Shown here: in pieces, positions 1-9,244 of the stretch
How the letters are laid out: every line of letters begins with the position of its first letter
Position numbering within the stretch: position 1 is the stretch's first letter
Source: CAZNNH01 sp964574335
GTDB lineage: Bacteria; Acidobacteriota; Vicinamibacteria; Fen-336
Assembly: GCA_964574335.1 (NCBI GenBank)
Contig: CAZNNH010000002.1
Span: 1 to 64,000 of the forward strand
DNA: 64,000 nucleotides
Direction of reading: 5' to 3'
The notes under the pieces: model-generated
Database searches by the model: none
Seen by the model: only the letters and a program-made list of their open reading frames with translations
Told to the model about the DNA's origin: nothing
Position numbers and translations under genes: made by a program

Positions 1-105
1 CTCTCCCAGGTCGAGGCGGGGGAGTACGATCTGATCTGCTTGCCGTTGGCCATCGCCGGCGGGGACGGCGCCCCGGCCCGCGTGCTGCTCAAGGAACGTT
101 TCTGA
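1..105 (+). CDS. Cyclase/kynurenine formamidase-like protein, C-terminal fragment
   Basis: Only the last 34 codons are inside the window, ending in TGA at 103-105. The reading ends with LAIAGGDGAPARVLLKERF. The GGDG(A/S)P(A/V)R tail is typical of the metal-dependent cyclase family (arylformamidase-like hydrolases), whose proteins end a few residues after it. Reaction and substrate cannot be judged from this fragment. It lies 59 bp upstream of eno in the same direction and could be co-transcribed with it. The family call rests on one short motif and is moderate. Confidence 0.55.
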   Translation, partial: LSQVEAGEYDLICLPLAIAGGDGAPARVLLKERF

Positions 106-164
106 TTTGGAGAGCGTGAAGAGGGCGCGCCCCCGGCCGCTCCCAGCGAAAGGACGATACGAAG

Positions 165-1451
165 ATGACGACGATTGACTCTGTCTTTGCCCGCGAGATC
201 CTGGACAGCCGGGGCAACCCGACCGTCGAGGCCGAGGTGATCCTGGAGAGCGGGGCCATGGGACGGGCTGCGGTCCCCTCGGGGGCCTCGACCGGCGAGC
301 GTGAGGCGGTCGAGCTGCGGGACGGCAACAAGAAGCGCTACCAGGGCAAAGGGGTCCGCAAGGCGGTGGCGGCGGTGAACGACTCCCTGGCCGGCGAGGT
401 CCTGGGCGAGGACGCCCTCGACCAGGCGCTGATCGACCAGCTCATGATCGAGCTCGACGGGACCGAGTTCAAGAAGCGGCTCGGCGCCAACGCCATCCTG
501 GCGGTTTCGCTGGCGGTGGCCAAGGCGGCCGCCGAAGCCACCGGGCTGCCGCTCTACCGCTACGTCGGCGGGGTCGGTGCCCGCACCCTACCGGTCCCGT
601 TCATGAACGTCCTGAACGGCGGCGCCCACGCCGACAACAAGGTGGACTTGCAGGAGTTCATGATCGTGCCGCACGGCGCTCCCACGTTCGCCGAGGCGCT
701 ACGCATGGGGGCCGAGGTGTTTCACAGCCTGAAGGCGCAGCTCAAGAAGAAGGGCTACAAGACCGCGGTGGGCGACGAGGGAGGGTTTGCACCCGACGTC
801 AAGTCCAACGAGGAGGCCCTGGAGACGATCCTGGACGCTATCTCTGCCGCCGGCTACAAGCCCGGAGCGCAGATCTCGCTGGCCCTCGACCCGGCCGCCA
901 GCGAGTTCTACGAAAAGGGCAAGTACGTCTTCAAGAAGTCCCGGGGCGGGTCCAAGTCGGCTCAGCAGATGGTCGCCTTGTACGACAAGTGGGTGACGGA
1001 CTACCCGATCGTGTCGATCGAGGACGGCCTGGCCGAAGGGGACTGGAAGGGCTGGAAGGCGCTCACCGAGGCGCTCGGCACCAAGGTCCAGCTGGTGGGC
1101 GACGACATCTTCGTCACCAACCCCAAGATCCTGGCCAAGGGCATCGCCCAGGGCGTGGCCAACGCGGTCCTGATCAAGGTCAACCAGATCGGGAGCCTGA
1201 CCGAGACACTGGAGTGCATGGCCCTGGCCGGGCGGGCCGGCTACACCTGCATGATCAGCCACCGCAGCGGGGAGACCGAGGACGTGACCATCGCGGACCT
1301 GGCGGTGGCCACGGGCTGCGGCCAGATCAAGAGCGGCTCGGCCTCGCGCACCGACCGCATCGCCAAGTACAACCAGCTGCTCCGAATCGAAGAGGAGCTG
1401 GGGCCGATGGCGCGCTTCGCCGGTCGCTCTGCCATCAACCCGCGTAAGTAG
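165..1451 (+). CDS. eno: Enolase (phosphopyruvate hydratase)
   Basis: This enzyme interconverts 2-phosphoglycerate and phosphoenolpyruvate in glycolysis in the cytoplasm. It has 428 aa, the normal length. Visible family signatures are the N-terminal AREILDSRGNPT, the substrate loop GASTG, the metal-ligand region SIEDGLAEGDW, GDDIFVTN, the catalytic lysine segment LIKVNQIGSLTET and the C-terminal SHRSGETED. The start ATG at 165 follows a GAAAGGAC stretch. A strong GC hairpin follows the stop codon (1465-1486). This is an ordinary core gene and the identification is secure. Confidence 0.98.
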   Translation: MTTIDSVFAREILDSRGNPTVEAEVILESGAMGRAAVPSGASTGEREAVELRDGNKKRYQGKGVRKAVAAVNDSLAGEVLGEDALDQALIDQLMIELDGTEFKKRLGANAILAVSLAVAKAAAEATGLPLYRYVGGVGARTLPVPFMNVLNGGAHADNKVDLQEFMIVPHGAPTFAEALRMGAEVFHSLKAQLKKKGYKTAVGDEGGFAPDVKSNEEALETILDAISAAGYKPGAQISLALDPAASEFYEKGKYVFKKSRGGSKSAQQMVALYDKWVTDYPIVSIEDGLAEGDWKGWKALTEALGTKVQLVGDDIFVTNPKILAKGIAQGVANAVLIKVNQIGSLTETLECMALAGRAGYTCMISHRSGETEDVTIADLAVATGCGQIKSGSASRTDRIAKYNQLLRIEEELGPMARFAGRSAINPRK

Positions 1452-1464
1452 CCGCAGGGTGCGG

Positions 1465-1486
1465 GGCGGCGCCTGCCGGCGCCGCC
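1465..1486. terminator. Hairpin between convergent eno and the 1490 gene
   Basis: A perfect 9-bp inverted repeat (GGCGGCGCC / GGCGCCGCC) with a TGCC loop sits 14 bp after the eno stop and just before the stop of the minus-strand gene. It has no U-tract on either side. A bidirectional terminator or mRNA 3' end stabiliser between convergent genes is the likely role. Confidence 0.6.
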
Positions 1487-1489
1487 TCG

Positions 1490-1780
1490 CTAGTCGTCCT
1501 CCTCGACGCTGATCTTGAGCGATCGCAGGAACTTCCTGTCGAGGGGCGTCATCCGGAGCGGATCGGGGTCGTCCTGCTCGACACGGACGTCGAAGCCGTG
1601 GCTCTCGGTGGTGTCGGCCCGCCGCAAGCCGATGGTGGCCTCGATCACCAGCGAGGCCTCGTAGCCTGCCGCCTTGATCCGGCTCAGGTGCTGGGCGATC
1701 TGCGACGACTCGGCCAGGGTACGTTGCAGCGTCGCCGCCAGCTCCTGGACCATCCGCTTGGCGTCGCCGTTCGGCTCCAT
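1490..1780 (-). CDS. Conserved hypothetical protein, about 96 aa
   Basis: I do not recognise this small acidic-tailed protein. It has a predicted helical N-terminal half (MVQELAATLQRTLAES) followed by a strand-rich part containing ASLVIEATIGLRR and ending SLKISVEEDD. No signal peptide or membrane segment is visible. The start at 1780 gives MEPNGDAKRMV and has GGAG about 12 nt upstream. An in-frame upstream ATG at 1810 would add ten residues but has no ribosome-binding site. It is convergent with eno and divergent from the mutase gene, so it is probably a single-gene unit. Confidence 0.6.
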   Translation of the reverse strand: MEPNGDAKRMVQELAATLQRTLAESSQIAQHLSRIKAAGYEASLVIEATIGLRRADTTESHGFDVRVEQDDPDPLRMTPLDRKFLRSLKISVEEDD

Positions 1781-1859
1781 CCGCTTCGCTCGCTCCGATG
1801 GAATGATCATGGGACGCGCTCTGGGTCATGTCAAGCCCTGGAGCCCGGTGTGTGCTAGC

Positions 1860-3488
1860 GTGAGTTCCGTGGCGAAAGCCGCCGGTGACCGCCCGCCGTC
1901 GCCCGAGTCGAGGGGCGAGCTTCGCACCGGCTCTGGCCTTCCACGCCGCGAGCTGTACGGGCCGGAGTGGGCGGCCGACCCCGACACGCTGGGGACCCCC
2001 GGCGAGTACCCGTTCACCCGTGGCTTGCACCGATCCGGCTACCGCACCCGCCTGTGGACGATGCGCCAGTACGCGGGCTTCGCCACCGCCGCCGAGTCCA
2101 ACCAGCGCTACCGGTATCTCCTCGAGCGGGGCACCACCGGCCTCTCGGTGGCCTTCGATCTGCCCACCCAGATCGGCTACGACTCCGACGACCCCCATGC
2201 GGCCGGCGAGGTGGGACGGGTCGGGGTGGCCGTCGACAGCCTGGAGGACATGGAGACCCTCTTCGAAGGGATCCCTCTCGACCGTGTCTCCACCTCGATG
2301 ACCATCAACGCCACCGCCGCCATCCTCTTCGCGTTGTACGTGGCGGTGGCGCGTCGCCGTGGTTTCGCCGAGACCGGCCTCTCAGGGACCGTCCAGAACG
2401 ACATCCTCAAGGAGTACGTGGCGCGCGGGACCTACATCTACCCCCCGGCCGCCTCGTTGCGGCTGGTCACCGACCTGCTCGGGTACTGCGCCGACAACGT
2501 CCCGAGGTGGAACCCGATCTCGATCTCCGGCTACCACATCCGTGAGGCCGGAGCCACCGCCCCGCAGGAGATCGCCTTCACCTTCGCGAGCGCCCTCGAG
2601 TACCTCCGAGCGGCACGGCGGGCGGGGCTCGGGCCGGAGCGCCTGTGCGGCCGGCTCTCCTTCTTTTTCGCCTGCCACTCCGACCTCTTCGAGGAGGTCG
2701 CCAAGTTCCGTGCCGCCCGGCGCCTGTGGGCCCGGCTGATGCGAGATCGCCTGGGGGTCCGTGACCCGGCCGGCCAGAGGCTGCGCTTCCACGTGCAGAC
2801 CGGCGGCGTGACCCTGACCGCGCAGCAGCCACTCAACAACGTGGTGCGGGTGACCCTGCAGGCGCTGGCCGCGGTCCTCGGAGGCTGCCAGAGCCTCCAC
2901 ACCAACGCCTTCGACGAGGCGCTGGCGCTCCCCAGCCAGGCCTCGGCCGAGCTGGCGCTGCGGACCCAGCAGGTGATCGCCTACGAGTCCGGAGTGGCGG
3001 AGATGGTCGATCCGCTGGGCGGGGCCTTCGCGGTGGAGGCCGCCACCGACCAGCTCGAGCGCGAGGCCGAGCGCCTGCTCGACGAGATCGAGTCGCGGGG
3101 AGGGGCGCTTCTGGCGATCGAGCGAGGCGAGATCCAGCGCCGGATCCAGGAGTCCGCCTACCGCCACCAGCAGATGGTGGAGAGCGGGGAGCGGGTGGTG
3201 GTGGGCGTCAACCGTTTCCAGGAAGGGAGCCCCGCCCCCGTCGCCGAGACCCTGAGGATCGACCCCGAGGCGGAGCGGCTCCAGGTGGCACGGCTCCAGG
3301 AGCTGCGCCGTCGCCGGGATGGCACGGCGTGGCGCCGGGGGATCGAGGCGGTCGAGCGCTGCGCCCGTGAGGGGGGCAACCTGCTGCCGCCCATGGTCGA
3401 CGCGGTCTCCGCCTGGGCGACGGTGGGCGAGATCGCGGGGACCCTGCGCCGGGTCTTCGGTGAGCACCAGGAGACGCTGGTGCTGTAG
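1860..3488 (+). CDS. Methylmalonyl-CoA mutase, large (catalytic) subunit without B12 domain
   Basis: It isomerises (R)-methylmalonyl-CoA and succinyl-CoA in propionyl-CoA metabolism. From the GTG at 1860 it is 542 aa and holds the TIM-barrel catalytic domain only. RQYAGF carries the radical-stabilising Tyr (about residue 71), SGYHIREAG the catalytic His (about 226) and VARGTYIYPP the Arg (about 189) that, with the Tyr, marks methylmalonyl- rather than isobutyryl-CoA mutases. The C-terminal cobalamin-binding domain is absent, so a separate small subunit must exist; none is in this window. MeaB and the epimerase lie at 17-18.5 kb. The reading frame is open upstream of 1860, but that part looks non-coding. 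Confidence 0.9.
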   Translation: MSSVAKAAGDRPPSPESRGELRTGSGLPRRELYGPEWAADPDTLGTPGEYPFTRGLHRSGYRTRLWTMRQYAGFATAAESNQRYRYLLERGTTGLSVAFDLPTQIGYDSDDPHAAGEVGRVGVAVDSLEDMETLFEGIPLDRVSTSMTINATAAILFALYVAVARRRGFAETGLSGTVQNDILKEYVARGTYIYPPAASLRLVTDLLGYCADNVPRWNPISISGYHIREAGATAPQEIAFTFASALEYLRAARRAGLGPERLCGRLSFFFACHSDLFEEVAKFRAARRLWARLMRDRLGVRDPAGQRLRFHVQTGGVTLTAQQPLNNVVRVTLQALAAVLGGCQSLHTNAFDEALALPSQASAELALRTQQVIAYESGVAEMVDPLGGAFAVEAATDQLEREAERLLDEIESRGGALLAIERGEIQRRIQESAYRHQQMVESGERVVVGVNRFQEGSPAPVAETLRIDPEAERLQVARLQELRRRRDGTAWRRGIEAVERCAREGGNLLPPMVDAVSAWATVGEIAGTLRRVFGEHQETLVL

Positions 3489-3525
3489 CGAAGCCCCGCC
3501 CCGCGATGTCGGGCCGGGGCTTCGC
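3488..3525. terminator. Strong hairpin between convergent genes
   Basis: An 11-bp perfect inverted repeat (GCGAAGCCCCG at 3488-3498, CGGGGCTTCGC at 3515-3525) starts on the last base of the mutase stop codon. It is followed 17 bp later by the stop of the convergent DUF2911 gene. There is no T-run. A shared terminator is likely. Confidence 0.65.
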
Positions 3526-3541
3526 GACGACGGTCGGCGGG

Positions 3542-4132
3542 CTACTTGGCCGCCCTGAGGTCCACCGCCCAGGCGCGGTCGCCCCACATCAGCGTCATCA
3601 GGGCTCCACCCGGCGCCTCGCCGAGCGTGATCGTGAACCGGTCGACCGGCTTCTCCACCGCCACCTTCTTCATCGTCGCCCGCGCCACCTCCTGGTCGCC
3701 GATCTCCTTGGTGTAGCTCATGTGCGGCCAGGGCTCGTTCTTCATGTTCTCCGGGGCCTCGGCCCACAGCTTGCCGAGCGGCTGGCCGAGGTCCTTGTTC
3801 AGGACCAGCGAGTAGTCGCCCTCTTCGGGGCAATGGACGTAGACGGAGTACTTGCCAGCCGGAACCTCCTTGTCGCCCACCATCAAGGCCAGCTCGGTGC
3901 TGAGGGTGGTGACCTGGTTGGTGCCGGCGCGCCAGACCCGGTCCTCCGGGAGGCCCTTCATCAGCTCGTCGAAGCTGCGCTGGCCCAGGGACGGCTGGCC
4001 GTACTCGACGGCTACCTTCTTGCCGTCGATCGCCACCTTTGGGTTGTCACGGGGGGGCGGCGCGTCCTGGGCCCAGGCGGCGGTGCCCAGCAAGGCGGTG
4101 ACGACGGCGATGTGAGCAAGACGTGCGTTCAT
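3542..4132 (-). CDS. DUF2911 family secreted protein
   Basis: This 196-aa protein matches the DUF2911 family, common in Bacteroidota and Acidobacteriota and of unknown function. An N-terminal signal peptide (MNARLAHIAVVTALLGTAAWA) predicts export. The hallmark core is present: YGQPSLGQRS, the VWRAGTNQVT segment and VPAGKYSVYV, then a beta-rich end with LMWGDRAWAVDL. The ATG at 4132 is preceded by GAAGGAG with 8 nt spacing and fixes the start; an upstream ATG at 4180 is not needed. The gene stands alone between gatB and the convergent mutase. Confidence 0.88.
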   Translation of the reverse strand: MNARLAHIAVVTALLGTAAWAQDAPPPRDNPKVAIDGKKVAVEYGQPSLGQRSFDELMKGLPEDRVWRAGTNQVTTLSTELALMVGDKEVPAGKYSVYVHCPEEGDYSLVLNKDLGQPLGKLWAEAPENMKNEPWPHMSYTKEIGDQEVARATMKKVAVEKPVDRFTITLGEAPGGALMTLMWGDRAWAVDLRAAK

Positions 4133-4192
4133 TCGTTTGACTCCTTCTGTTCTTTGGCTACTAGGGGATCTCGCGGTCACGAAAGGGACGGC

Positions 4193-5740
<1,548 letters not shown>

Positions 5741-5760
5741 GCGACGAGCGAGGCCCGGGC

Positions 5761-5788
5761 TTGACAGCCTGATGCCGGCCGGCATAAA
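5761..5788 (+). promoter_or_regulatory. Sigma70-type promoter for the 73-aa zinc-ribbon gene
   Basis: A perfect TTGACA (5761-5766) is followed after 16 bp by CATAAA (5783-5788). The ATG at 5797 comes 8 nt later, so the transcript would begin at or next to the start codon. It is the best -35/-10 pair seen in the window. Confidence 0.6.
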
Positions 5789-5796
5789 CGAAGGGC

Positions 5797-6018
5797 ATGG
5801 ACCCGCGACGAGGAGCCCGTCACCCGGGAGAGTCTTTCGAGGAGTTCAAGGCCGCCTCCCTGTTCTGCAGCCGCTGCCGTGCCGCGCGGCCGGTGCGGGA
5901 CCGTTTGCTGCTGGTGCTGCCCGACGGCGAGCTGCACGAGTACCTGTGCGCGGCCTGTGGTGCCTCGGTGGGCTCGCGCCGGATCACCGCTCCCCTGCCC
6001 AACCTGGTCCTTCGCTAG
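5797..6018 (+). CDS. Small CxxC/CxxC zinc-ribbon protein, 73 aa
   Basis: A 73-aa soluble protein carries two knuckles, CSRC (about residues 24-27) and CAAC (about 50-53), separated by a short beta-type segment with LLLVLPDGELHEYL. This is the pattern of a single structural zinc ribbon. No catalytic residues or membrane segment are seen and I cannot assign a function. It has its own promoter (5761-5788) and AAGGGC just before the ATG. It is divergent from gatB. A dispersed repeat begins about 10 bp after its stop. Confidence 0.75.
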   Translation: MDPRRGARHPGESFEEFKAASLFCSRCRAARPVRDRLLLVLPDGELHEYLCAACGASVGSRRITAPLPNLVLR

Positions 6019-6028
6019 CCACCGGTTT

Positions 6029-6121
6029 CGGGTCCGGGGGCTCGGGGGGGCGGTAGCCCCCCGCTCGAAAGCGGCGCCCGAATTCACTTCGGGCGCCGCG
6101 TACAGAAGCCGCGTATAGAAT
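6029..6121 (-). repeat. Dispersed two-hairpin intergenic repeat, copy A
   Basis: One of four related copies (also 52689-52784, 55745-55782, 61524-61630). It is drawn as minus because the others' consensus reads on this strand. It has a GC hairpin with 7-bp arms (6045-6051/6056-6062, loop GGTA) and a perfect 12-bp stem with a TTCAC loop (6071-6082/6088-6099). The far end has a 13-nt tandem duplication (6095-6107, 6108-6120). It finishes in TAGAAT (6116-6121), a plausible -10 box for the DinB gene at 6135. Confidence 0.85.
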
Positions 6122-6134
6122 TGCGGGCGGTGCA

Positions 6135-6704
6135 ATGACCAACAAGGGCGCTCTCAGGCGGCTGCTCGAGTACACCACCTGGGGTAACCACCGGGTGATG
6201 AGGGCGGCCGTCGGCCTGAGCCCGGTGGACTTCCGCAAGGACATGGGGGCCAGCCACGGCGGCGTGCGTGGAACGCTCGCCCACATGCTGAGCAGCGAGT
6301 GGCTCTGGCTCGAGAGGTTCAAGGGTGTCTCTCCCGACAAGCCGGTCGACGAGTCGGTGTTCCCGGACCTGATCAGCCTGAGGGACCGTTGGGCCGCGAT
6401 CGAGGCGCACCGCGACTCCTGGTTCGAGAGCCTTCCGGAGGATGCGGTCTCGCGGCGGATCCGCTACCGGACCCTGGCCGGTCTCGAGCTTCAGGCCCCG
6501 CTCTGGCAGCTCGTCCAGCACGTCGCCAACCACGCGACCTATCACCGGGGCCAGGCGATCACCCTGCTCCGCGTGCTCGGCGTGGCGCTGCCCGCCACCG
6601 ACCTGCTGCTGTGGGATCGCGAGCGGCTGGCGGCCAAGGCCCGTGAGGCCGAGCGCCACCAGGAGCCGGAGGGCGCCGGAGAGCCGGCCGCCAGGACCTC
6701 GTGA
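6135..6704 (+). CDS. DinB family protein
   Basis: A 189-aa four-helix-bundle protein of the DinB/YfiT group, whose members bind a metal through three histidines and often act as thiol-dependent transferases. The scaffold is visible as YTTWGNHRVM near residue 13, THMLSSEWLW-like helix 2 (LAHMLSSEWLW, His about 49) and the C-terminal VANHATYHRGQAITLL with two histidines in an HxxxH spacing. The acidic tail after residue 165 is extra. Its stop overlaps the GTG of the next gene (GTGA), so the two are translationally coupled. Substrate is unknown. Confidence 0.87.
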   Translation: MTNKGALRRLLEYTTWGNHRVMRAAVGLSPVDFRKDMGASHGGVRGTLAHMLSSEWLWLERFKGVSPDKPVDESVFPDLISLRDRWAAIEAHRDSWFESLPEDAVSRRIRYRTLAGLELQAPLWQLVQHVANHATYHRGQAITLLRVLGVALPATDLLLWDRERLAAKAREAERHQEPEGAGEPAARTS

Positions 6705-7714
6705 TCGACCTGCGCTCCGACACCATCACCCGGCCCACCGCCGAGATGCGGCGGGCGATGGCGGAGGCCGAGGTCGGCGACGACGTCTTCGGCGAGGACC
6801 CCACCGTCAACCAGCTCCAGGAGCGGACGGCCCGGCTGCTCGGCTTCGAGGCCGGCCTCTTCGTCCCCAGCGGCACCATGGGCAACGCGATCGCGGTCCG
6901 CCTGCTCACCGAGCCCGGGCAGGAGGTGCTGGCCGAGGAGCGTTCACACGTGGTGCGCTACGAGCTGGCCGGGATGGCGGTCCTGTCCGGGGTGATACCC
7001 CGGACCGTCCGGGCCGAGTGCGGGCAGCTCGCCGCCGCCGACGTGCGCGCCGCCCTCTCCCCGAAGGCCTACTACAAGTCCGACCTCGGCCTGGTGGTGC
7101 TGGAGAATACCCACAACCTCGCCGGCGGCTCGGTGCAATCGCCCGAGACGACCGGCGAGGTGGCCGCTGCCTGCCGGGAGGCCGGCCTCCATCTCCACGT
7201 CGACGGCGCCCGGATCTGGAATGCCGCGGTGGCGCTTCGGACCGAGCCGGCAGCCCTGGTGGCCGGGGCCGACACCGTGATGGTCTGCTTCTCGAAGGGC
7301 CTGTGCGCCCCGGTCGGCTCGATGCTCCTCTCCTCGCGGGCCCGCATCGAGAGGGCGCGGACGATCCGCAAGCAGCTCGGCGGGGGGCTCCGGCAGGTGG
7401 GGGTTCTGGCCGCCGCCTGCCTGGTGGCGCTCGAGACCATGCGGGACCGGCTCGAGGAGGACCACCGGAACGCCCGTCTGCTGGGCGACGCCCTGGCCCG
7501 CTGCCCGGGTGTCGAGGTGGCACCCCCGGAGACCAACATCGTGGTCGCCACCCTCTCCGGGCGCTCGGCCCCCGAGGTGGTGGGCCAGCTCGCCGCGGCG
7601 GGGTTGAAAGCGGTCGCGATGGACCAGCGGACGCTGCGCCTGGTGACCCACCACGACGTGAGCCGAAAGGACTGCGAGAGCGCAGCGACGGTGGTGGCCC
7701 GGGTGTTGGGCTGA
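6701..7714 (+). CDS. ltaE: Low-specificity L-threonine aldolase
   Basis: This PLP enzyme cleaves threonine/allo-threonine to glycine and acetaldehyde. It has 337 aa, normal length. The fold-type I marks are RSDTITRPT at the N-terminus, VPSGTMGN (phosphate site), HVDGAR with Asp about 168 contacting the pyridine N, and CFSKGL with the Schiff-base Lys about 199. The GTG start overlaps the DinB stop by four bases, with which it forms a two-gene operon. Confidence 0.93.
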   Translation: MIDLRSDTITRPTAEMRRAMAEAEVGDDVFGEDPTVNQLQERTARLLGFEAGLFVPSGTMGNAIAVRLLTEPGQEVLAEERSHVVRYELAGMAVLSGVIPRTVRAECGQLAAADVRAALSPKAYYKSDLGLVVLENTHNLAGGSVQSPETTGEVAAACREAGLHLHVDGARIWNAAVALRTEPAALVAGADTVMVCFSKGLCAPVGSMLLSSRARIERARTIRKQLGGGLRQVGVLAAACLVALETMRDRLEEDHRNARLLGDALARCPGVEVAPPETNIVVATLSGRSAPEVVGQLAAAGLKAVAMDQRTLRLVTHHDVSRKDCESAATVVARVLG

Positions 7715-7748
7715 GCCGGCGCGCTACCCACCCGCGCCGCGCCGGTGC

Positions 7749-7754
7749 TATCGT
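7749..7754 (+). promoter_or_regulatory. -10 box TATCGT for glpD, leaderless spacing
   Basis: TATCGT ends 6 nt before the GTG start at 7761, so the transcript would start at about the start codon. No ribosome-binding site fits in between. It is one of about ten such cases in this window. Confidence 0.45.
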
Positions 7755-7760
7755 CCGGCT

Positions 7761-9215
7761 GTGATTCGCGACCTCCATCGGCTCGCCGCCTCGGAGCACG
7801 ACCTGCTGGTGATCGGGGGCGGGATCTCGGGCGCCACCTGCGCCTTCGATGCCGCCCAACGTGGCCTGCGGGTGGCTCTGGTCGAGGCCGCCGACTTCTG
7901 CTCGGGGACCTCCTGGAACAGCCTCAAGACGATCCACGGCGGGCTCCGCCACCTGCAGCGTGGTCACCTCTTCGCGCTGCGCGAGTCGATGCGCGAGCGG
8001 CGCTGCCTGCTGCGGATCGCGGCCCCGATCGTGCGACCGTTGCCCTTCCTAGTGCCAACTTACGGGCACGGCCCGAAGGGCCGCGAGGCGCTGGCGCTTG
8101 GGCTGCTTCTTAACGATCTGGCCAGCTTCGACCGCAATCGCGGGCAGGTCGCCGACCGGCGGATCCCACGCTCCCGTAGCCTCTCCCGCCGCCAGGTGAC
8201 GGCGGAGCTGCCGGGGCTTCCGGGCGCCGGGCTCACCGGCGGAGCGCTCTGGTTCGATGCCCAGGTCAAGAGCAGCGAGCGCCTGGTGATGGGCTTCCTG
8301 CACGCCGCCGCGGCCGAAGGCGCCGCCCTTTCCAACTACGTGGAGGTGACCGGCCTGCTCCGGCAGGGCGGGCGGGTGGTGGGCGTGCGCGCTCGAGACC
8401 GCGAGACCCAAGGGGAGCTCGAGATACAGGCGCGGATGGTGTTGAGCTGTGCCGGGCCCGCCGTGGACGAGGTGCTCTCTCGCGGGGGCGTGAAGCGCCC
8501 GGCGGTGCCGCTGCTGCGCGCGGCCAACCTGGTGCTGAGCCGTCGCACCGTCGGTGACAAGGCGGTGGGACGCGCCATCGGTGGCCGGTACCTCTTCATG
8601 GTCCCCTGGGAGGGCCGGACCATCGTGGGGACGTCCTACGTGCCGGCCGCTTCCGGTCAGGCCGGCGCGGTCGAGCTTCTCGAGGACGCTCGTGCCGCCT
8701 TCCCTTGGGCCGAGTTGGAGGCCCGGGACGTGGCCCTGGTCCACGTCGGCCTGGTTCCCGGAGAGGGCGGCGCCGCCGGGCTTCTTACCCGTCACCGGCT
8801 GATCGACCACCAGCGGGAGGATGGGACGCCGGGGCTCGTCTCGGTGGTGGCGGTGAAGTACACGACCGCACGCGCCGTCGCCGAGCAGGCGGTCGACCTG
8901 GTGGTGGCCCGCCTGGGGCGGCCGGCGGCCCCCTGCCGCAGCGCCGAGCGTTCCCTGCCCGGCCTGTTCCTCTCCGGGGAGTCTCCACGGGCCCGCACGC
9001 TGTCGGCGGTACGCGATGAGATGACCCTTCACCTGGACGACGCGGTGCTGCGCCGGCTCGACCTGGGCACCCGACAGCCCCCGGAGGCGGCCCCGGTCGA
9101 CGAGGTGGCCGGGGCCATGGCCGCCGAGCTGGGGTGGGACGGCCCCCGCCTCCAGTCCGAGCTCCAGCGTCTGGAGCGCTTCTACGCGATGGCCAGCTTG
9201 TCCCAATCCAGCTAG
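7761..9215 (+). CDS. glpD: FAD-dependent glycerol-3-phosphate dehydrogenase
   Basis: It oxidises sn-glycerol 3-phosphate to dihydroxyacetone phosphate at the membrane and passes electrons to quinone. The 484-aa protein has the FAD-binding VIGGGISGATCAFDAAQRG, the substrate-site SWNSLKTIHGGLRHLQ, a second glycine stretch in MVLSCAGPAVDE and YLFMVPWEGRTIVGTSY. The C-terminal helical cap seen in GlpD is short here. The GTG start at 7761 is chosen from the FAD motif distance and the -10 box. No glpK or glpF is nearby. Confidence 0.92.
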   Translation: MIRDLHRLAASEHDLLVIGGGISGATCAFDAAQRGLRVALVEAADFCSGTSWNSLKTIHGGLRHLQRGHLFALRESMRERRCLLRIAAPIVRPLPFLVPTYGHGPKGREALALGLLLNDLASFDRNRGQVADRRIPRSRSLSRRQVTAELPGLPGAGLTGGALWFDAQVKSSERLVMGFLHAAAAEGAALSNYVEVTGLLRQGGRVVGVRARDRETQGELEIQARMVLSCAGPAVDEVLSRGGVKRPAVPLLRAANLVLSRRTVGDKAVGRAIGGRYLFMVPWEGRTIVGTSYVPAASGQAGAVELLEDARAAFPWAELEARDVALVHVGLVPGEGGAAGLLTRHRLIDHQREDGTPGLVSVVAVKYTTARAVAEQAVDLVVARLGRPAAPCRSAERSLPGLFLSGESPRARTLSAVRDEMTLHLDDAVLRRLDLGTRQPPEAAPVDEVAGAMAAELGWDGPRLQSELQRLERFYAMASLSQSS

Positions 9216-9244
9216 AATCATCTCGACCCGTCACCCACGCGCTC

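Noticed and set aside
1674..1859. N-terminal extension of the mutase from 1674
   Set aside because: It lies antisense to the 1490-1780 gene and lacks similarity to mutases; the GTG at 1860 gives a sensible start.
699..2198. Long minus-strand open frame of 499 codons
   Set aside because: It overlaps enolase and the mutase start, has the Gly/Arg/Pro-rich composition of an antisense frame in GC-rich DNA and no family motif.
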